A program made the translations under genes and the position numbers. From the NCBI GenBank assembly GCA_031763025.1, contig JASSKH010000005.1:15032128-15096127 (forward strand): a stretch of 64,000 bases of DNA, written 5' to 3'. This DNA comes from Macrocystis pyrifera (lineage: Eukaryota; Sar; Phaeophyceae; Laminariales; Laminariaceae). Shown here piece by piece: positions 34,042 through 47,900 of the stretch. The first letter of the stretch is position 1, and each line of letters begins with the position of its first letter. The notes under the pieces are model-generated. The model ran no database searches and was not told the DNA's origin. It saw nothing but the letters and a program-made list of their open reading frames with translations.

Positions 34042-36256
34042 CTGAACGAAGTTTTATATTTTGCGCAGGGGGGCGGGGGAGTGGCGGGGGGGGGGGGTGA
34101 CACATGTACCGTTTTAGGCCTCGATGACGATGAATATACCTTGGGTCGCTGGATTTCTGGCGCGATGCTTTGTCTGCTGGCGGGGCAGGTTTCTCACAGG
34201 GATCACTTATCTCAAGCGTGTTTCCTCTGCAATAGACTGTGTTTGCTGCGATTAATAAACCCCCACGCCGGCCCAGTCGTTTGGTGCAGATGGTAGTCTC
34301 TAGTTCCGCTTAAGAGTGTGTCTGCTGACTGAAGTGGCCACTTCCAAACCGAACCACATGCTCATAGATGACACGGCACACCGCAACAGAGAGCAAGAAA
34401 TGGGGCAAATCGATTGACCACCACGCCGGGAGAACAACGATGTCGCAAGAAGAGTGAGAACAAAACACACCCACCGTAATGTGGCGCGTGCAATTGTAGG
34501 ACAGCTGTCTCTCTGACGAGGCGAGATTAGGGGCATTGGGCCTCCTGATCATCAACACCGGCCGCCCGTCCACTCCGGGGACGCAGGTCGAGCCCTGTAT
34601 TGCAACCTTGAGGGACGGCCGCCTCTCTCGGTGCGACCTTGGCCTTGTGTTCCACAGCCTCCAACGTACGTAGGTATTGGCCCATTGTATTCTTGCTTTC
34701 CACATGCACCTTGTTTGATTCGTTGCGAACGCCAGCGGGTGAGGGATGTGTATGTGAGGGCGCGATGGGGGGGAGGTGGGGGGGGGGGGGGGTGAAGGCC
34801 GTTGCGTCAAAGGTCGTCGTCGCCAAACCATATTGTTGCTTGTAAAAAATAATAGCACAGCAAAATGAAGGAGCGACAGGGAAAAAGTAGATCGTTTTCA
34901 GGCTGAGTGCAGGTGAAGAAGGTTAGAAGGGCGGTAAAGTTCTAAGAGTTGGCTTGTTCGAAGATCATATGTAGGAAAAACAATAGCAGAGTAACGGAAG
35001 CGACATACCCAAACGAGCTGGGTCAATACGGTCGGGGGCAAGACGAAAGGTGGAAAACCCGTGGCTGTCGTGCCTAGTTCACGCTTCTGCGAAGGATAGG
35101 TATCGCCCGTCGATTCCGGGATCATCCATGATCGCTGTTGCTAAGTCATGGAAGGCTTATCGGGGTGGCATTTCGCCGTACTTACAGAGTCATGCCGACG
35201 AACGCAATCAGGGACTCCAATATGGTGTCCTCGTCTTTCATTCCTCCCGCAACCCCCCGGTAGGCCTGTGGTGGAGGTAGAGTTTGTAAGAGGCGAACAG
35301 GGGGGGGGAGAAGGGGGCAAGGCATGCAGCATTGAAATGCAACGGTGACACGTGCCGCAAACAAAATACGATCTCAACGCTTGCCGGAAGCAACGAAAGC
35401 AAACGCAACGGCAGGACCAATGAGCGTCCACACGCAAGGACAACATAAATGATGGGGTGGTGCAACTGCAGTAGCCCTACAATTCTTGTACCGTGTACGA
35501 TCAAGCAGGGAAGAAGCCCTCGAAGGACCCAACAGTGAGCAATGCAGCAGCAGCAAGCAGCACAAGCACGACCAGAAGCAAAAGACACGGCGCCGCCACT
35601 TGACGACACAGCTCCCTTACACACATTGAACGTTTTCAGAACTTCTCCGCGAGCATTTGAACGGCGCGTCAACAACGCTCGACGCATGCTACGAGAGGGG
35701 TAGCACCGAACACTTTATTAGTTTCCATGCTTGAGGAGCTCTCTGCTATCTCACTCAAACTACTGGCCTTGAGAAAAAACTGATATTCAGCCTGACAAAA
35801 ACCCTGTGGCTTACAGTACAGTTACAAGAACGAACGATGTTACCGACCCGCGTCCTTATCCCGAGGAAATATTTCGAATGCGTTGGAACGTCATTGTTTT
35901 TAATGTTTGTCGTTGTATACCTAGGCCACGGGGTTGCATTCCCATTTACTCTCGAAGTTACTGCAGTGTCTGGGTGAGACCCAGAGCTTCTCGAGAAAGG
36001 GGCCTCAGAGCAAAGTAGGCGCACTCTCATCGTAGCAGGTCTCTGCAAAGCACTACGTATTTATAGTGGTAATCCAACGAAGTAATGGTTGGGTAGCAGC
36101 GCCAATGGTTGAAGATCCTCGTATACATATGTTTGACCGAAAAGTACTACCCCTAATTGCAACCCCTTTTGTAGAACGCCTCGATGAAAAATGGCAAACC
36201 CCGCTCCCCCAGCCTCAACCACGTCTCCATCAGAGAGAAAACACCACTGAGCAGCA

Positions 36257-36287
<31 letters not shown>

Positions 36288-38898
36288 TGACGCACCTCGA
36301 GGAGCACAGCGATGACTACGTTGAGCAGAAGAACCACCCCAAGGACGTGATACAGCACTACAATCACCGGACCCACGGTAGGCTGTGCCGCCAGAATTTG
36401 AGGGTAAAAGTTCTCGTACTCTCCCAGAGAGACGCGGACTACACTTTGCCACGCTTCCCCCGCCGTCGAAAAATGTGTAGAACTGGCGCCCACGAGGAAC
36501 CAGGTCAGGTTGGTGAACACCATCATCACCTTGTTCAACGGGCGGGGCGGCGAGGCCACGGTAAGCAGGAGGGGCGTTGCACACGGCGCGCGAGACTAAC
36601 TGCGGGGAACTTGGGTTATGTACGGCGGTGGTCGGTTGGATACAGTTTTATGAGGCTGGCCAAAGTTACAGCGTGTATTCTCGAGAAGGTAAAACGTATA
36701 GACACAAATCAGAACCAGAGGGCCTCTAGTGTCGAGGTGAAGATTGAGCATCACGCGGAAGGTGGGGTGAGGGGAAGGCCGGTCCGCTAAATGCTCCGTT
36801 GTACCGCGTATTGTAACTGTTCGATGCAACATCCCGACTTTCTATAATCAACCAACTACGACTTGCTTGTACCCCCAAAACAAGTCAAACGTCGCCACAA
36901 AAACCATACGTACGTTTAGTGTGAGTCGCCCCGCATAGAACTCAAATCCGATTCAAACGCAAGATCAAAGGTTCCGGCTGTGTTTATATAGAGAGAGTGC
37001 TTTGTTCTGCCTTCCACACCGAGCAGAGGTTCGGCCGTGAGGAGCCGTGCGAGAAGAGGCAGGCCTGTGGTCGGGGTCAAGAGGTGCGACGGGAAAGACC
37101 AACGAGCCAAACCTACCCAAAACGTCCCCCAGTTACGCTCGCGATGGTGCATTGCCATAGCGCTCGTAACTAGGCAAGCGGCAACTGGCATGCGTGAAGA
37201 CAAGGAACGGACATATAGTGGCAACGAGATGGATGAGTTGTTGTGTGCTGAGCACAGCAGATGCGCGGTGTTGCACTGTCCCTTCTGCAACTCACTCGGA
37301 AGGGTGATGGGGATTCTGCCAGGCTCATCTACAAATGTTTCTTCGCGCATTCACGTTTTTTAGGTTTCTTGATATCTTACCACACGTCGTCGCTGTTGAC
37401 CAGCGTCTCTTCTACTTCATTGCTATAAACATAACTGGAGCACCTCCTCCCCCCACCTCTAAATCGACCTGTTCGTTTCGATTCCTGAGTACTGCTTTCT
37501 TCTTTCTGTATCTCTGTTAAATGTTCCTGACAAAATATAATGAAAATAGATCCGTTCGTCGCTCCTCAGTATGTGGCTACCCATCTTAACATATTTGGGC
37601 TGTATCAGTATGTTCTTTTCCACCTCCACCTCCACCGCCCCGGTCCGCTCGACAACAACGTCCCTGCCTTACCTTCCGGCTCCTAATGCCCATAGCGTTT
37701 CCTTCGACCGAAGGCGAACAAAAAAGCAAACTGAAGCACATTCATGCGTTCGATGGTATGCGCCATAAAAAACCTGGGGGATACGGCGCACGCGTCGTCA
37801 CGCTTTGAGCTCACCAGGAAAAACACGAAGAGAAAATGGCTCAGATGGATGCTTGCTCGGCTCAGTGTGTCGGCGACGATGCTCATACGCTTGTGGAACG
37901 TCAGTATCTGGGTGGGCGAAAACAATCGCACGGAGATTAGGGTGGCGCGAGCGAAGTTAGCCCCGCAATCAATTTTTCAGCTTCTACATCCTAGAGATGG
38001 CGGCGCGACAAAGAAGGTGCACAGGCAGACGAGTCAACAGCACCAAGCTAGGTGCTGCCATAGAGTAAATTATATGCATCCACGCAATCACGCACAACCG
38101 ACGGTTGACAGTGGCGATTCCAGCAACGAAAGCTTTGTTGCTTGCCAATGATTCTTGCTAGGGCTAGCGGTACCCCCGTTATGATGGTACTCGCCACACG
38201 ATGGTGCGCATGAGCGGGGAAATAACTGTCGCTATCCAGTCACGCATATTTCCTTATGTGCGCATAGTATACCCAGGCTAAGCCTGGGCTATAAGTGTGA
38301 CGCCAGCCAAGTTTTGGTTTGCCGCTGTGCGCCTCCACATTACTGGTGGTTGCTAAGAAACAGTCTACTGACCCTCCGGCACAACCAGGGCACAAGGTAC
38401 ATATTCTGACACAGAACACAGGATGATTATTTCTGGTCAACAGAGCTCTGAGTTCTTCGTGCCACGTTAGACTCTCGTCTGGCTGTGCGGGCGCTGAGAC
38501 AGCACGGCTTTTTTTGCTACGATTGCACGATCCTCAACACCTAACGTAGACTACATCCCCACCATGGGCAGCAACTAGGAAACGCCATACTTAGACGGCC
38601 CCGTCGTTCCTCTATCTGTCCTTTGCGTACGGTGCACCGTGAATGTACGCTGTGTGCACCGGTGGGTGGGAGGGCGCAATGGCTCAGTTCACGAAAAGTG
38701 AGCCCCACCACCTCCAGTGCGCTTCCTTTTGCTACTGTCATCGTCACATTTCCTCTCCACCGCGGAGGGATGAACCGCTCGATGGAACGGTCTTCTTGTC
38801 ATCAGAGGCAATCAGTAAAGGAGAGAGAGAGACAAACAAGCAAAGACAGACAAAAACCATATGTTTCTTGTGGACACGGCTCCGTTTGTACATCGATT

Positions 38899-38931
<33 letters not shown>

Positions 38932-41900
38932 TGCGTCGCGCCTCTCAAATACTGCTGTCGGAAACAAAACCTATCGGGGATGTGTGAAACATATGCGCGT
39001 AGTGCAGATACTATATTCCCATCGCGTTTTCGCACCTGGAATATCCAGCGGTAAAGCCCCACCATGGTGGTCAGCACGAAGACGAAGTAGTAGGTGGACA
39101 CGAAGGGCGCCACGTTGTGCAGAGCCACCACTTCCTGAGCCACCTTTGCGTGCGCAGCCCCGTCCACGACAAGGTACACGAGCCAAACACCCGGGAGGGG
39201 GGCGAGAGGGAGTGTTGTCTGGAGAGCGAGAATTCGTACTTCGAAGTAGAACGTTTGTGCCGATATGCGCAGCCTAGCCAAATCTCATTGCCTGTCGAGA
39301 TCTACACCGCAGGTTTACGTCTATTATAGATCTTCTGGCTGCCGGTACATGCTTGTATTTTCTTTCGTTTGTTCGCGGTGCAACCCTATCATGTGCACAC
39401 AAAGATAGACATGGGTCTGTCGGTTGGGTTGGTGCGTGCGTTTGTGCTTGCATATATGCCAGCGTGCGTATATATGTGTGCGTGCTACTTACGGAACTAA
39501 GGGAAGGCGTGTCCTCCTTAGCACCGCGGAATTCCGTGTCGAATGCAATCTTGCTGGTCAACACCAACCACCACACCTGCCCACGAGACAAAGGCCGGCA
39601 TAGCACACACAAGAGCATTACCGGCGCACGCGCTCGAATAGACGGGTGAACAAAAGCGCTCAAACATTTTGAGCCGCAGCATTGAATGGGCTTGTTTTGG
39701 TTGCTTAGACCGTTGAGAAAAATGTGGTATCAACGTATTGAGACGAGAAAGAAGAGGAGGTGAGACGGTGGTGATAGGAGACCTTCAGCATATCGCTTTG
39801 GGTACTCGTGCAGAGTTCCCGAGATTCGCACACATGCCTGTACTCATTTTCTTCGGGGAACAGAGCCAAACGAACCTACGTGGGTTTTCCGTTCAGAAAA
39901 TGCGTGACCCATTTTCTGTGCTTAGTTTTTGCGGGCTATCCTTCGTCAAACGCTAAGCCTTTGTATCCCCTGCTGTAGATGGCAAGTCAGACTGGAGAGC
40001 CATTGTCAGCGGCATCTTAGGGAGCTGATGTGATGCCGTATTTGCCATGAGAATCCTCTATTCCCTCCGCCCTTCCTATCCACCCACCAACCAACCCACC
40101 TACGAGGTCAGATCATGGACAGCACAAGTGGCATTGCTGAGTCTCCCCAAGGACATAGAATACCCCCCCCGCAGGAATGAATGGTACAAATGAAACACTA
40201 ATGGTCTACGCGTATTTCGACGTTCGAAGTCGCGAGGCTCTGTCTCTGTGATGCGAGATGCAGGTGGTGGTACCAACAACTGTGAAAATATATTGATCGA
40301 AAAGGCACACACTATGTGCCCACATTTTGTGGAAACGAAGAAGAGCAGAAAAAACGAACAAGAGATGAAAAAAACCCGGTCAAGTTTGACGGAAGTTTGC
40401 TTGATCATCGCGGTATGCACGTACTGCGGCTAGATTTACCCTGATTTGAGCTGTTGTCCTGGCCGACTGTCTGTCCCGCAGCAACATCACCCCCAAAACT
40501 TACGGTGGCAAGCTACAATAGCTGCCCGGCAATACTGTCAACGCCCCAATAAGCGTGCTTCGGATGTACAATACACAAGACCCTCAATACCTGAAGTCGG
40601 ACAGAGGTTTCGCCAAATGTTATGTTCGGCAGGGTATCAAGCCAAACTCAGATACTCTTGTCGGTGTTTAGTGATTATACGAATTAAGCAATATTGATGC
40701 GCTGACTTCATACCCCTTATTCTAGTGTCGTCACGGCAAGCGGACAGACGTACGGTGACCTACAAAATGCCCATATTTTATTTTTTAATATACGACCATA
40801 CGGGCTCTTCTTTTTGCACTCTGGCTGACTAAACGACTGTTCGCCTCAATGGCGCACACAGCACGGCAGCCGAACGGGACGGGTGAGACCGAAATGCCCC
40901 CACTTACCAACCATAGCACAATGGTGAGAACCATCAGGACAAAGAACGTGAACCCACAAACGCAGTGGCAGCGGTTTCCTGGTGCCCAAGGGGTGTCAAC
41001 CAACGGGGGGCGGGGCGGCGGGGGGGGGAGCTGCCGGTTTCAGCGAAGCACGTTTGCCGGGGTCGATGGTTACCTTTTCCGGTATGGACATCACGGCGAA
41101 GAGGTACTCAGCAAGGTGTTATAGAGAGGCTATTTCATTGAACGATTCATATCTCGTGAAGCTCATCAAGTTTAGAGAGGGGGGCGGCGGGAGGGGGGAG
41201 GGGGGAAGTGATTTCTGAACGGCAACAAAGCGCGTAACAGTTAACTAACAGCTTCAACGATCGTTTGATCTCAAGTTTGACCGCTTTTGTCGCAATATTG
41301 AGACCATCACGACGGTAGAAAGCATTGTGATATGCTTCGGACTCAATCAATAGGCGCTTGTCATCGTAGAACACAAAAGCAAGAATCGGTTTGCGTACGG
41401 ATAACGCCTTTGTCAGTCTAGCGAAACCATTGGTATAGGCTAGTAGCATACCAGGTACAATATACCAGTATAATGGCAGGATAGAAGAGCAAAAACTTCG
41501 TGGCCTTCACACAAAAGTCTTGCAAAGCAAAGAAACCAAACAGGTGAGAGAAACATGGCCATTCGTATACCTGCGCAACTCTAGCACAAAAAGATAACCC
41601 CAACACATAGAGAGAGAGATTCGCGTGCCATGCCCGGGGATGTTTTGCTTACGCTTGGCCTTGGAGCGCCTCAAACGCCACCACTTGCGCGTGTCATGCC
41701 ACATCATCCCGAACAGCATGCACACGAACAGCAACATCGAGACCTGTTGAAGCCTGCGTGCGTTTGTGCGTTCGTGCGTGTTTGCAGACCAGGTGTGTCT
41801 CAGGTCAGACCATTAATCACTACACATTTGGGTTGTTCTCGTAACACGATTCAGGTAACAGCAACGGCTGCAGGGCGTTGCAAGTAGTGAGAAAGAGCGA

Positions 41901-44900
41901 AGGGGGGGGGGGAGGATTGTAATCACAGTATTCTCAATGCGAAGGTATTGCGAGGCACAGATGGAATAGCCTCGCAGGCCCCCGACTCGCACCGATGTTT
42001 TCTCTCCCCCCTGCCCCTCTTGCAGCACGCGGTTTTATTTGTAGCTCTATCTCAAGATTGGAGCGTACCGCAAACCGCTTCGCAAACCTTAGCTGTGGCG
42101 CCGGATTGGGGTGGGGCAAAAATTATCCGTCGCCGATCGCGCGAAAGCACGAGTTGCCAAACTTCGGCGAAATCGACGCGCAGTGTGAATGCTGAATGAA
42201 CGCTATGCGCTACAACGGTGAGGCACGTACCGAAGGGGAGAAGGCCAACACCTGCCTGTCATCACGGCTTACGGCTCATTCAGAGTGCCGTCAAGGGCTA
42301 AGCCTCCTACGGATTGAGCTGGAAAGTAAGAGTGAGGCCTAAACTAAGTAAAAACATGGCTGGTGCGAGCATCGAAGGGTAACAGCAGCGTATGTGTCCA
42401 CAGGTTAGCGTCAATGGGACCCTGGCACCACAGTATAATCCACTTATGGACTTGATTCGACAGGTGTGGGCTAGTGGTACTCGTCGACGTATCTTCGACG
42501 TATCTCAAAGGATCAGAAACAGCTGCGGCCAAGGCCAGGCACAACGGGCATGGGGTACAGGCACAGGAAACATACGCCGGAGGAAGTTCGTCTAGGTAAG
42601 CTGCGGCATGCATGTGCAGTATAGCGTACCTGTCGCCAGATAGAACGAGTCTGCTTTTCACGGCGTACGTTGATATGGTCTCCTTCACAGCAACTTTACC
42701 TCCTGGGGCATAGTACAGAACGCCCACCAGCATGTGGTGGGCAAGAGGCCGCGGCAAGGTAAGGGCGAGAGAGGTGGTGGTGAGGAGGGGGGATGGGGCG
42801 CCTGAACTAGTCACCATTTTCGATCCTGTATGAAGCTGTGAGATCGGAAGGCCCATTCCATTCCGGCTCGGGAATAGGTGCGAGGTTCTGTAGTCTAAAG
42901 CGGCGAAGATCGGAGTCACTCGAGGAAATTGCGGTAGGTTGGTCGCTGTCGTGGCACCCATGACGCCAAGCAAACCGTGCATATAGCGCCGTACCTCACG
43001 CCACGTCGATGAACGCATGGAGTCCACAAAACTCAAAAGAATGTAATCAAAGCAGCCCAAAACAGACCAAATTTCAACCGTAATCACCCCACGGTATAAA
43101 TACACAAATCATGCCACTTCGCGGCACACCAGACTAAGCTGTGCCAGAGGTTAGCAAAAGCAGGTGAACGAGAGCAGTAACAGCAGCCGCAGGGCTACTG
43201 ACCAAACATGTGCATTGTTTCGATAGCTAAACTTCCCACCATCTTCAAAGTAAAAGTCGACCGAAACGGAGCCGTAGGCCGATTTCTGGTTGCCGTTGTA
43301 CGTGACGAGCTGCACCGACACCGACAGGACCTCGTCTCGCGGAATAACGTCCAAGTCTTCCATCACTAAAAGGGCACACAAGCCTATGTTAAGCTGTTGT
43401 GGTGGCGAGGTGGGTGCGTGTAGAAGTAGAGCATGAGCACCATCAATAACTCAAGCGCGAAAACGGGGAGGAGGAGACAAATTATAATGATGTTAAATAT
43501 GCTTACTACCTGGTACTGCATAAGTCAAAATAAAAACTGCCGGGTACTGCTAGATACATTTCAGTGAGCATCGCACATTGCCGAAAATATACTACGTCGC
43601 TAAGTGCACATCATTCCTCTGTTGCCGAAAGGTGGCTTGCTCATCGGGGGCTGGATAACTGCGCAAACACTTTCAGCAGAAGGCGATGATATGATCAGGC
43701 GAGGCCGTGAACCCGACTTCATGTGGACATCGCTTGGTCGCACTGACGAAACACACGTGGCTGGTTTGTTGCTGCGTTACAGTACGTGCCATGGTTGATT
43801 AAACAATTGTGTAAAAGGTCAGCCTGATAACCCCGGTATGTGATGTTGTCTATTCGGCGGGGTGCATACACAAGCTTACGTTCCCTTTACTCTACGGGTG
43901 GACGGAATATTTCCATCCTGCACGAAACTGATCGACTTCACTCCCTGCTTCTCTTCCATACTATATCCTCGATACAATCCTATCCTACGAAGATTGACGG
44001 TGAGGAAAAGAAAACACGCGAAGTCGCTTCTTTCGTGAAAATAGAACTCACCCCCGCGTTGAAGCCCCCGGTATCGAGCATGAGAACGTAGCCCCCAGCA
44101 GCTGAGCGGCGTTCGCGATTCCATTTTCCAGGTGTCAGTAGCACGCAGAACAGCAACCGTAACAACAACAGAAAAATGTCAACGACATCAGCAGCGCACC
44201 AAAACGCTACCCTTGGTCGCTTGTCCGGTATGCATCGAAACCAAACACGTCTGCTGTTCAAGAAAACCACATGTACGCGTCAAGCGCTTCGGAAGATGTC
44301 GCGCAGATGCTACGCTGATACAAAGTTGACGCCGCTTGTAGAAACTCTCTGATTCAGTTTCGACCCTGCTCTTTCCTGGCTTTAGTTTTAGAGCAGCTGC
44401 TAAAGTGAACGGCGGTGACCGATCCAACGGGTAGCCCTGCTCCCAAGTCCGAGTCAAACAGCAAAACACCGAGGCAAGACACACCAATCCGTATACGGTC
44501 GCATTGGCGAACCGGTCGTTGAAGCACGCCGTTCCAACGGCTGCAACCTCAACGTATACCAATACCTGCCAACCGATAATTCGATGCATTTCTCGGCTGC
44601 GAGTCGGGCTATGACACGTGCAGTACAGTCCTGACATAAAACAACAATCATCACGTTAGTGAAAGTCCACCGTCAAATGTTGCAGCGGAGGCGTGCCAGG
44701 AAGTCAAGCAACGATTCCCTGTCTGTATCCAGACCAGTCTTACCCGAAAGCTCCCAGTTGTTCCCCCTGCCGTGGCATTAGACGTTAAGAGAGGACGTCA
44801 CAGAACGAGAACGCCTCCTCCGCGTGTGAAAAAGTTACGAGAGTCGTCTGCAACTTCTTCGGTCGAACTTATCGTGTATACTGACATTCGTCAACGCGTT

Positions 44901-47900
44901 TAGAGCATCGTTTTCCATTTTTGCTGCCTTTTTCGAACACTAAACACTGAGAGTGTTCTATTCCGAGCTTATTGTGACTTTATCCTACTCGACTTTAAAC
45001 AGCGGTTAAGACAGTAACAAATATGTGGGGGTGGGTATTTTCCCAGCCAGAGAGCTGAAGCCTACAGAAACATGGTGAACTCAGGGACATAGAAGTACGG
45101 TGGTGAAAACTTTGGTCGTATCTCGGAGCTTCTATAGTAGTATATCACCGGGGTCTACAGTGAAGAGTCTTTTATTGTTCAGGTACCTGTTGTGTGTAGC
45201 GCAAAAGTGTCTGTAGTGCTGGCTGTGCGGAATGTAAGTGTCCAGTCGGGATATTGACGCATGCCTGGTGTTTGGAGAAGGCTTGCTCGTGATCAAACGC
45301 ACCTCGCTATGTCTGGTCACGTTCAAACGTGGAGATAAGGGATATCGGCGATACCGAATTCAAAAGTGAAGGTGAGGAGCTGTAAGGTCCTCTCGAGCAA
45401 ATGGTCAGGGCAATGCGCCTGTGGGCGCTTGGTTCTCTACATCCGATGAGAACCTCCTCCGGTATAGTGTAACACCACATAGGGCATCAAAGGAGCACCC
45501 TCTGCAAGATTTTACCTCTCCGCAGCCGTGCTGTAACATTGCAGTGATATGTTGCTTCGTATGTACTAATCTTCTGTAGTTCGTCAAACGTGCATTAAAA
45601 AAAATCGTAATTTTGGTGTGTACGCTTCTCTCTGAAGAATTACTACGGTAGTGTTTGCAGATCGGGAGTGGACGATACCAGAGCGAGACCGCAGAACATC
45701 GGCCGCCGGAAGAACAGGTCCAGGATCGCTGTACCCCGCAGCAGCTCGATCCACTTCGCCCTGTGCGGTGCGAAACACGTAGAAGGGCCAGGCCTGCCAC
45801 CCGTGATCTCCTCCAGCACCGTCGAAGGGGGGAAGGGGCTACAGGTTGCGAGCGAAGGCGTTACTAAACTTCCCCGGCCGGCACGCAGGTCCGACGGGCT
45901 TCCACAGGTGATGACGAGACGGATTGAATAGTAACAGGACGGCTCTACAACATCGCAGCGCCCTACGGGCAGGTGCGGCACCCTGACGGAGATCAGGAGG
46001 AATTCCGCAGCGAGAGGACCAGGGGTGTGAAGGACTACGCGAGCGCCGGAGGTCGGAGATAAACCCAACCGTCAGGAGTAAATTCAGATTCAGAAAGGGG
46101 GCTCCAATATAAAGAAGGCACCCGCTGCTGACGGGCTGTCACCGAGAATCCCGTTTTACACCGCCACGATTTTATAGGTAGGGAGGGAGGGGTGTTGCAG
46201 CGCGATGTCTCCAGTCTTAAGTCCAACCAGGTCCGGTGGCTCTCTGAGCCAGTCCTATTTGGCGGAGCTATGTATATGAGCTAGCACTGAGCTGTTAGAA
46301 GCTCCTTGTCGTGACTTGAGGGATTGGGAAGAAACGTCCCGGGACAGGAGCACGCGCCACACACTCACACATGTAGACTGTTTGCATGCAACTTACTCTC
46401 GCACCTCAGCGGGCATACGGGTGGTGGTGGTAACGGTGGTGGTAGCGGCGGTGGTTATGGTGGTGGCGGTGGCGGTGATGGTGGTGACAGGGGCGGTAGT
46501 CGTGCTGATGGTGGTGGTCGTCGTCATCGTCGTAGTGGTGGTCGTCGTGGTGGCGATGGTCATGGTGGGGGTAGTCATGGTCGTGATAGTGGCCAACGTG
46601 TTGGCAGGAATAGGTACTAATAGTGTTATTTTGTCAACGCTTTTGACACCTCGTCAACCAATCACGTTGCCGTTTGACCTATTGTTAATCATCCTCGTTG
46701 TTCGTGTCGCCACAACTAGACTACTGGAGTTCTGAGGGTCATCCGAAGATCCCACGTTTGGGGACCACCGCTTCTAATATTCAACCAAAAGTTTATACAT
46801 CCTGTTGCTTTCTGGACTGCAGGCTGAAGCGTGTTTGGCCCTTACGCTCACCCTTCAATCATGTCAGACACCACAAACGCCTAATAACGCACACGGCAGA
46901 TCAGGTGCCCCCCCTCTCTCTTAAAATAAGGACAACCCCAGGCCTCACCCTCGTTGTAGGCTATTTCGGTGTCTGGTCGCAAGTTCCGCCAAGCCCCTGC
47001 TGGGATTATTGTTTCCTTGTTCTCTTCCTGTGCCAGGCAGATGTGGATGTAACCGCGCGACGACTCACAACTCTCCTCGGGAACGCGCATCCGTCGCGCA
47101 AACTTTACCTACCGGTGCAAGACATTTTAGGTATAGGTGTTGCGAGCCATACCGGTCCCCGGACGGGATTTTTTTCGTCAGCGACGGTCATTTGACGCCG
47201 TTCACGGAAGTGCAAAGGTCCAGAGATTCGTGCCTTTCTCGTACAAGTCCAGCGAGAGTCAAAAATAACGCAGAGACGACCAGGCAAGAAGAGGGTGGCC
47301 GTGCGGTACTGCGGCTGCGATCAAAGTTCGTCGCAATGTTTAGACCCGGGTGTATGCAGATTAAGGGATGAGGGACAGGTATGCGGGGGAAGGCGTAGCG
47401 AGAGAACCAAATCGAGATGCACGACAGGCGTGAGTACATACATGTTTTCGGGACGGTGTACGCGTCAACAAGTCTTCTCAATTGGGATGTTCCAACATTT
47501 TCATACACCTTAGGACCACAACGGACAAGCAAGCCAAACCCGGCATACTCGAATTGCGTCGAGCAAACCATCCCCGACATGTGTGCGTTGCGTCCAAATA
47601 ACCCGCTTCCTTTTCAAGCGAAGCGACGCCCGCGTGCGTCGACAAACTGATGTTAGCCCTCTGCTAAGAACCCTAAACCAAACGGCGCGAGTGTAAACGC
47701 ACCCAAGAACGTGTCTGCTACTTCCTATCGACAGGGCGTGCACGGCGCTACAACCGCCAGGGAAAGAGGGTGGGGCGGAAGATAAAATGTGCAGGGGCGC
47801 TTTATACGGACGCTTAGCAGCGATATCTTGCCGCTCTTTCTTGCCTCGGGGCAGCCAACTCACCAGCATCCCGCCGATTACCCTATTCCGGTTGGCCACG

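Noticed and set aside
36916-37350. 144-codon minus open frame in gene B intron 15
   Set aside because: No homologue in the equivalent intron of gene A, and its insertion would interrupt S5.
42344-43105. 253-codon minus-strand open frame
   Set aside because: Only the 73 nt of exon 11 inside it are conserved with gene A; the rest is intron read-through.
45643-46068. 141-codon minus open frame in gene B intron 8, considered as a retroelement fragment
   Set aside because: No reverse transcriptase, integrase or gag motif recognisable and no paralogue counterpart.
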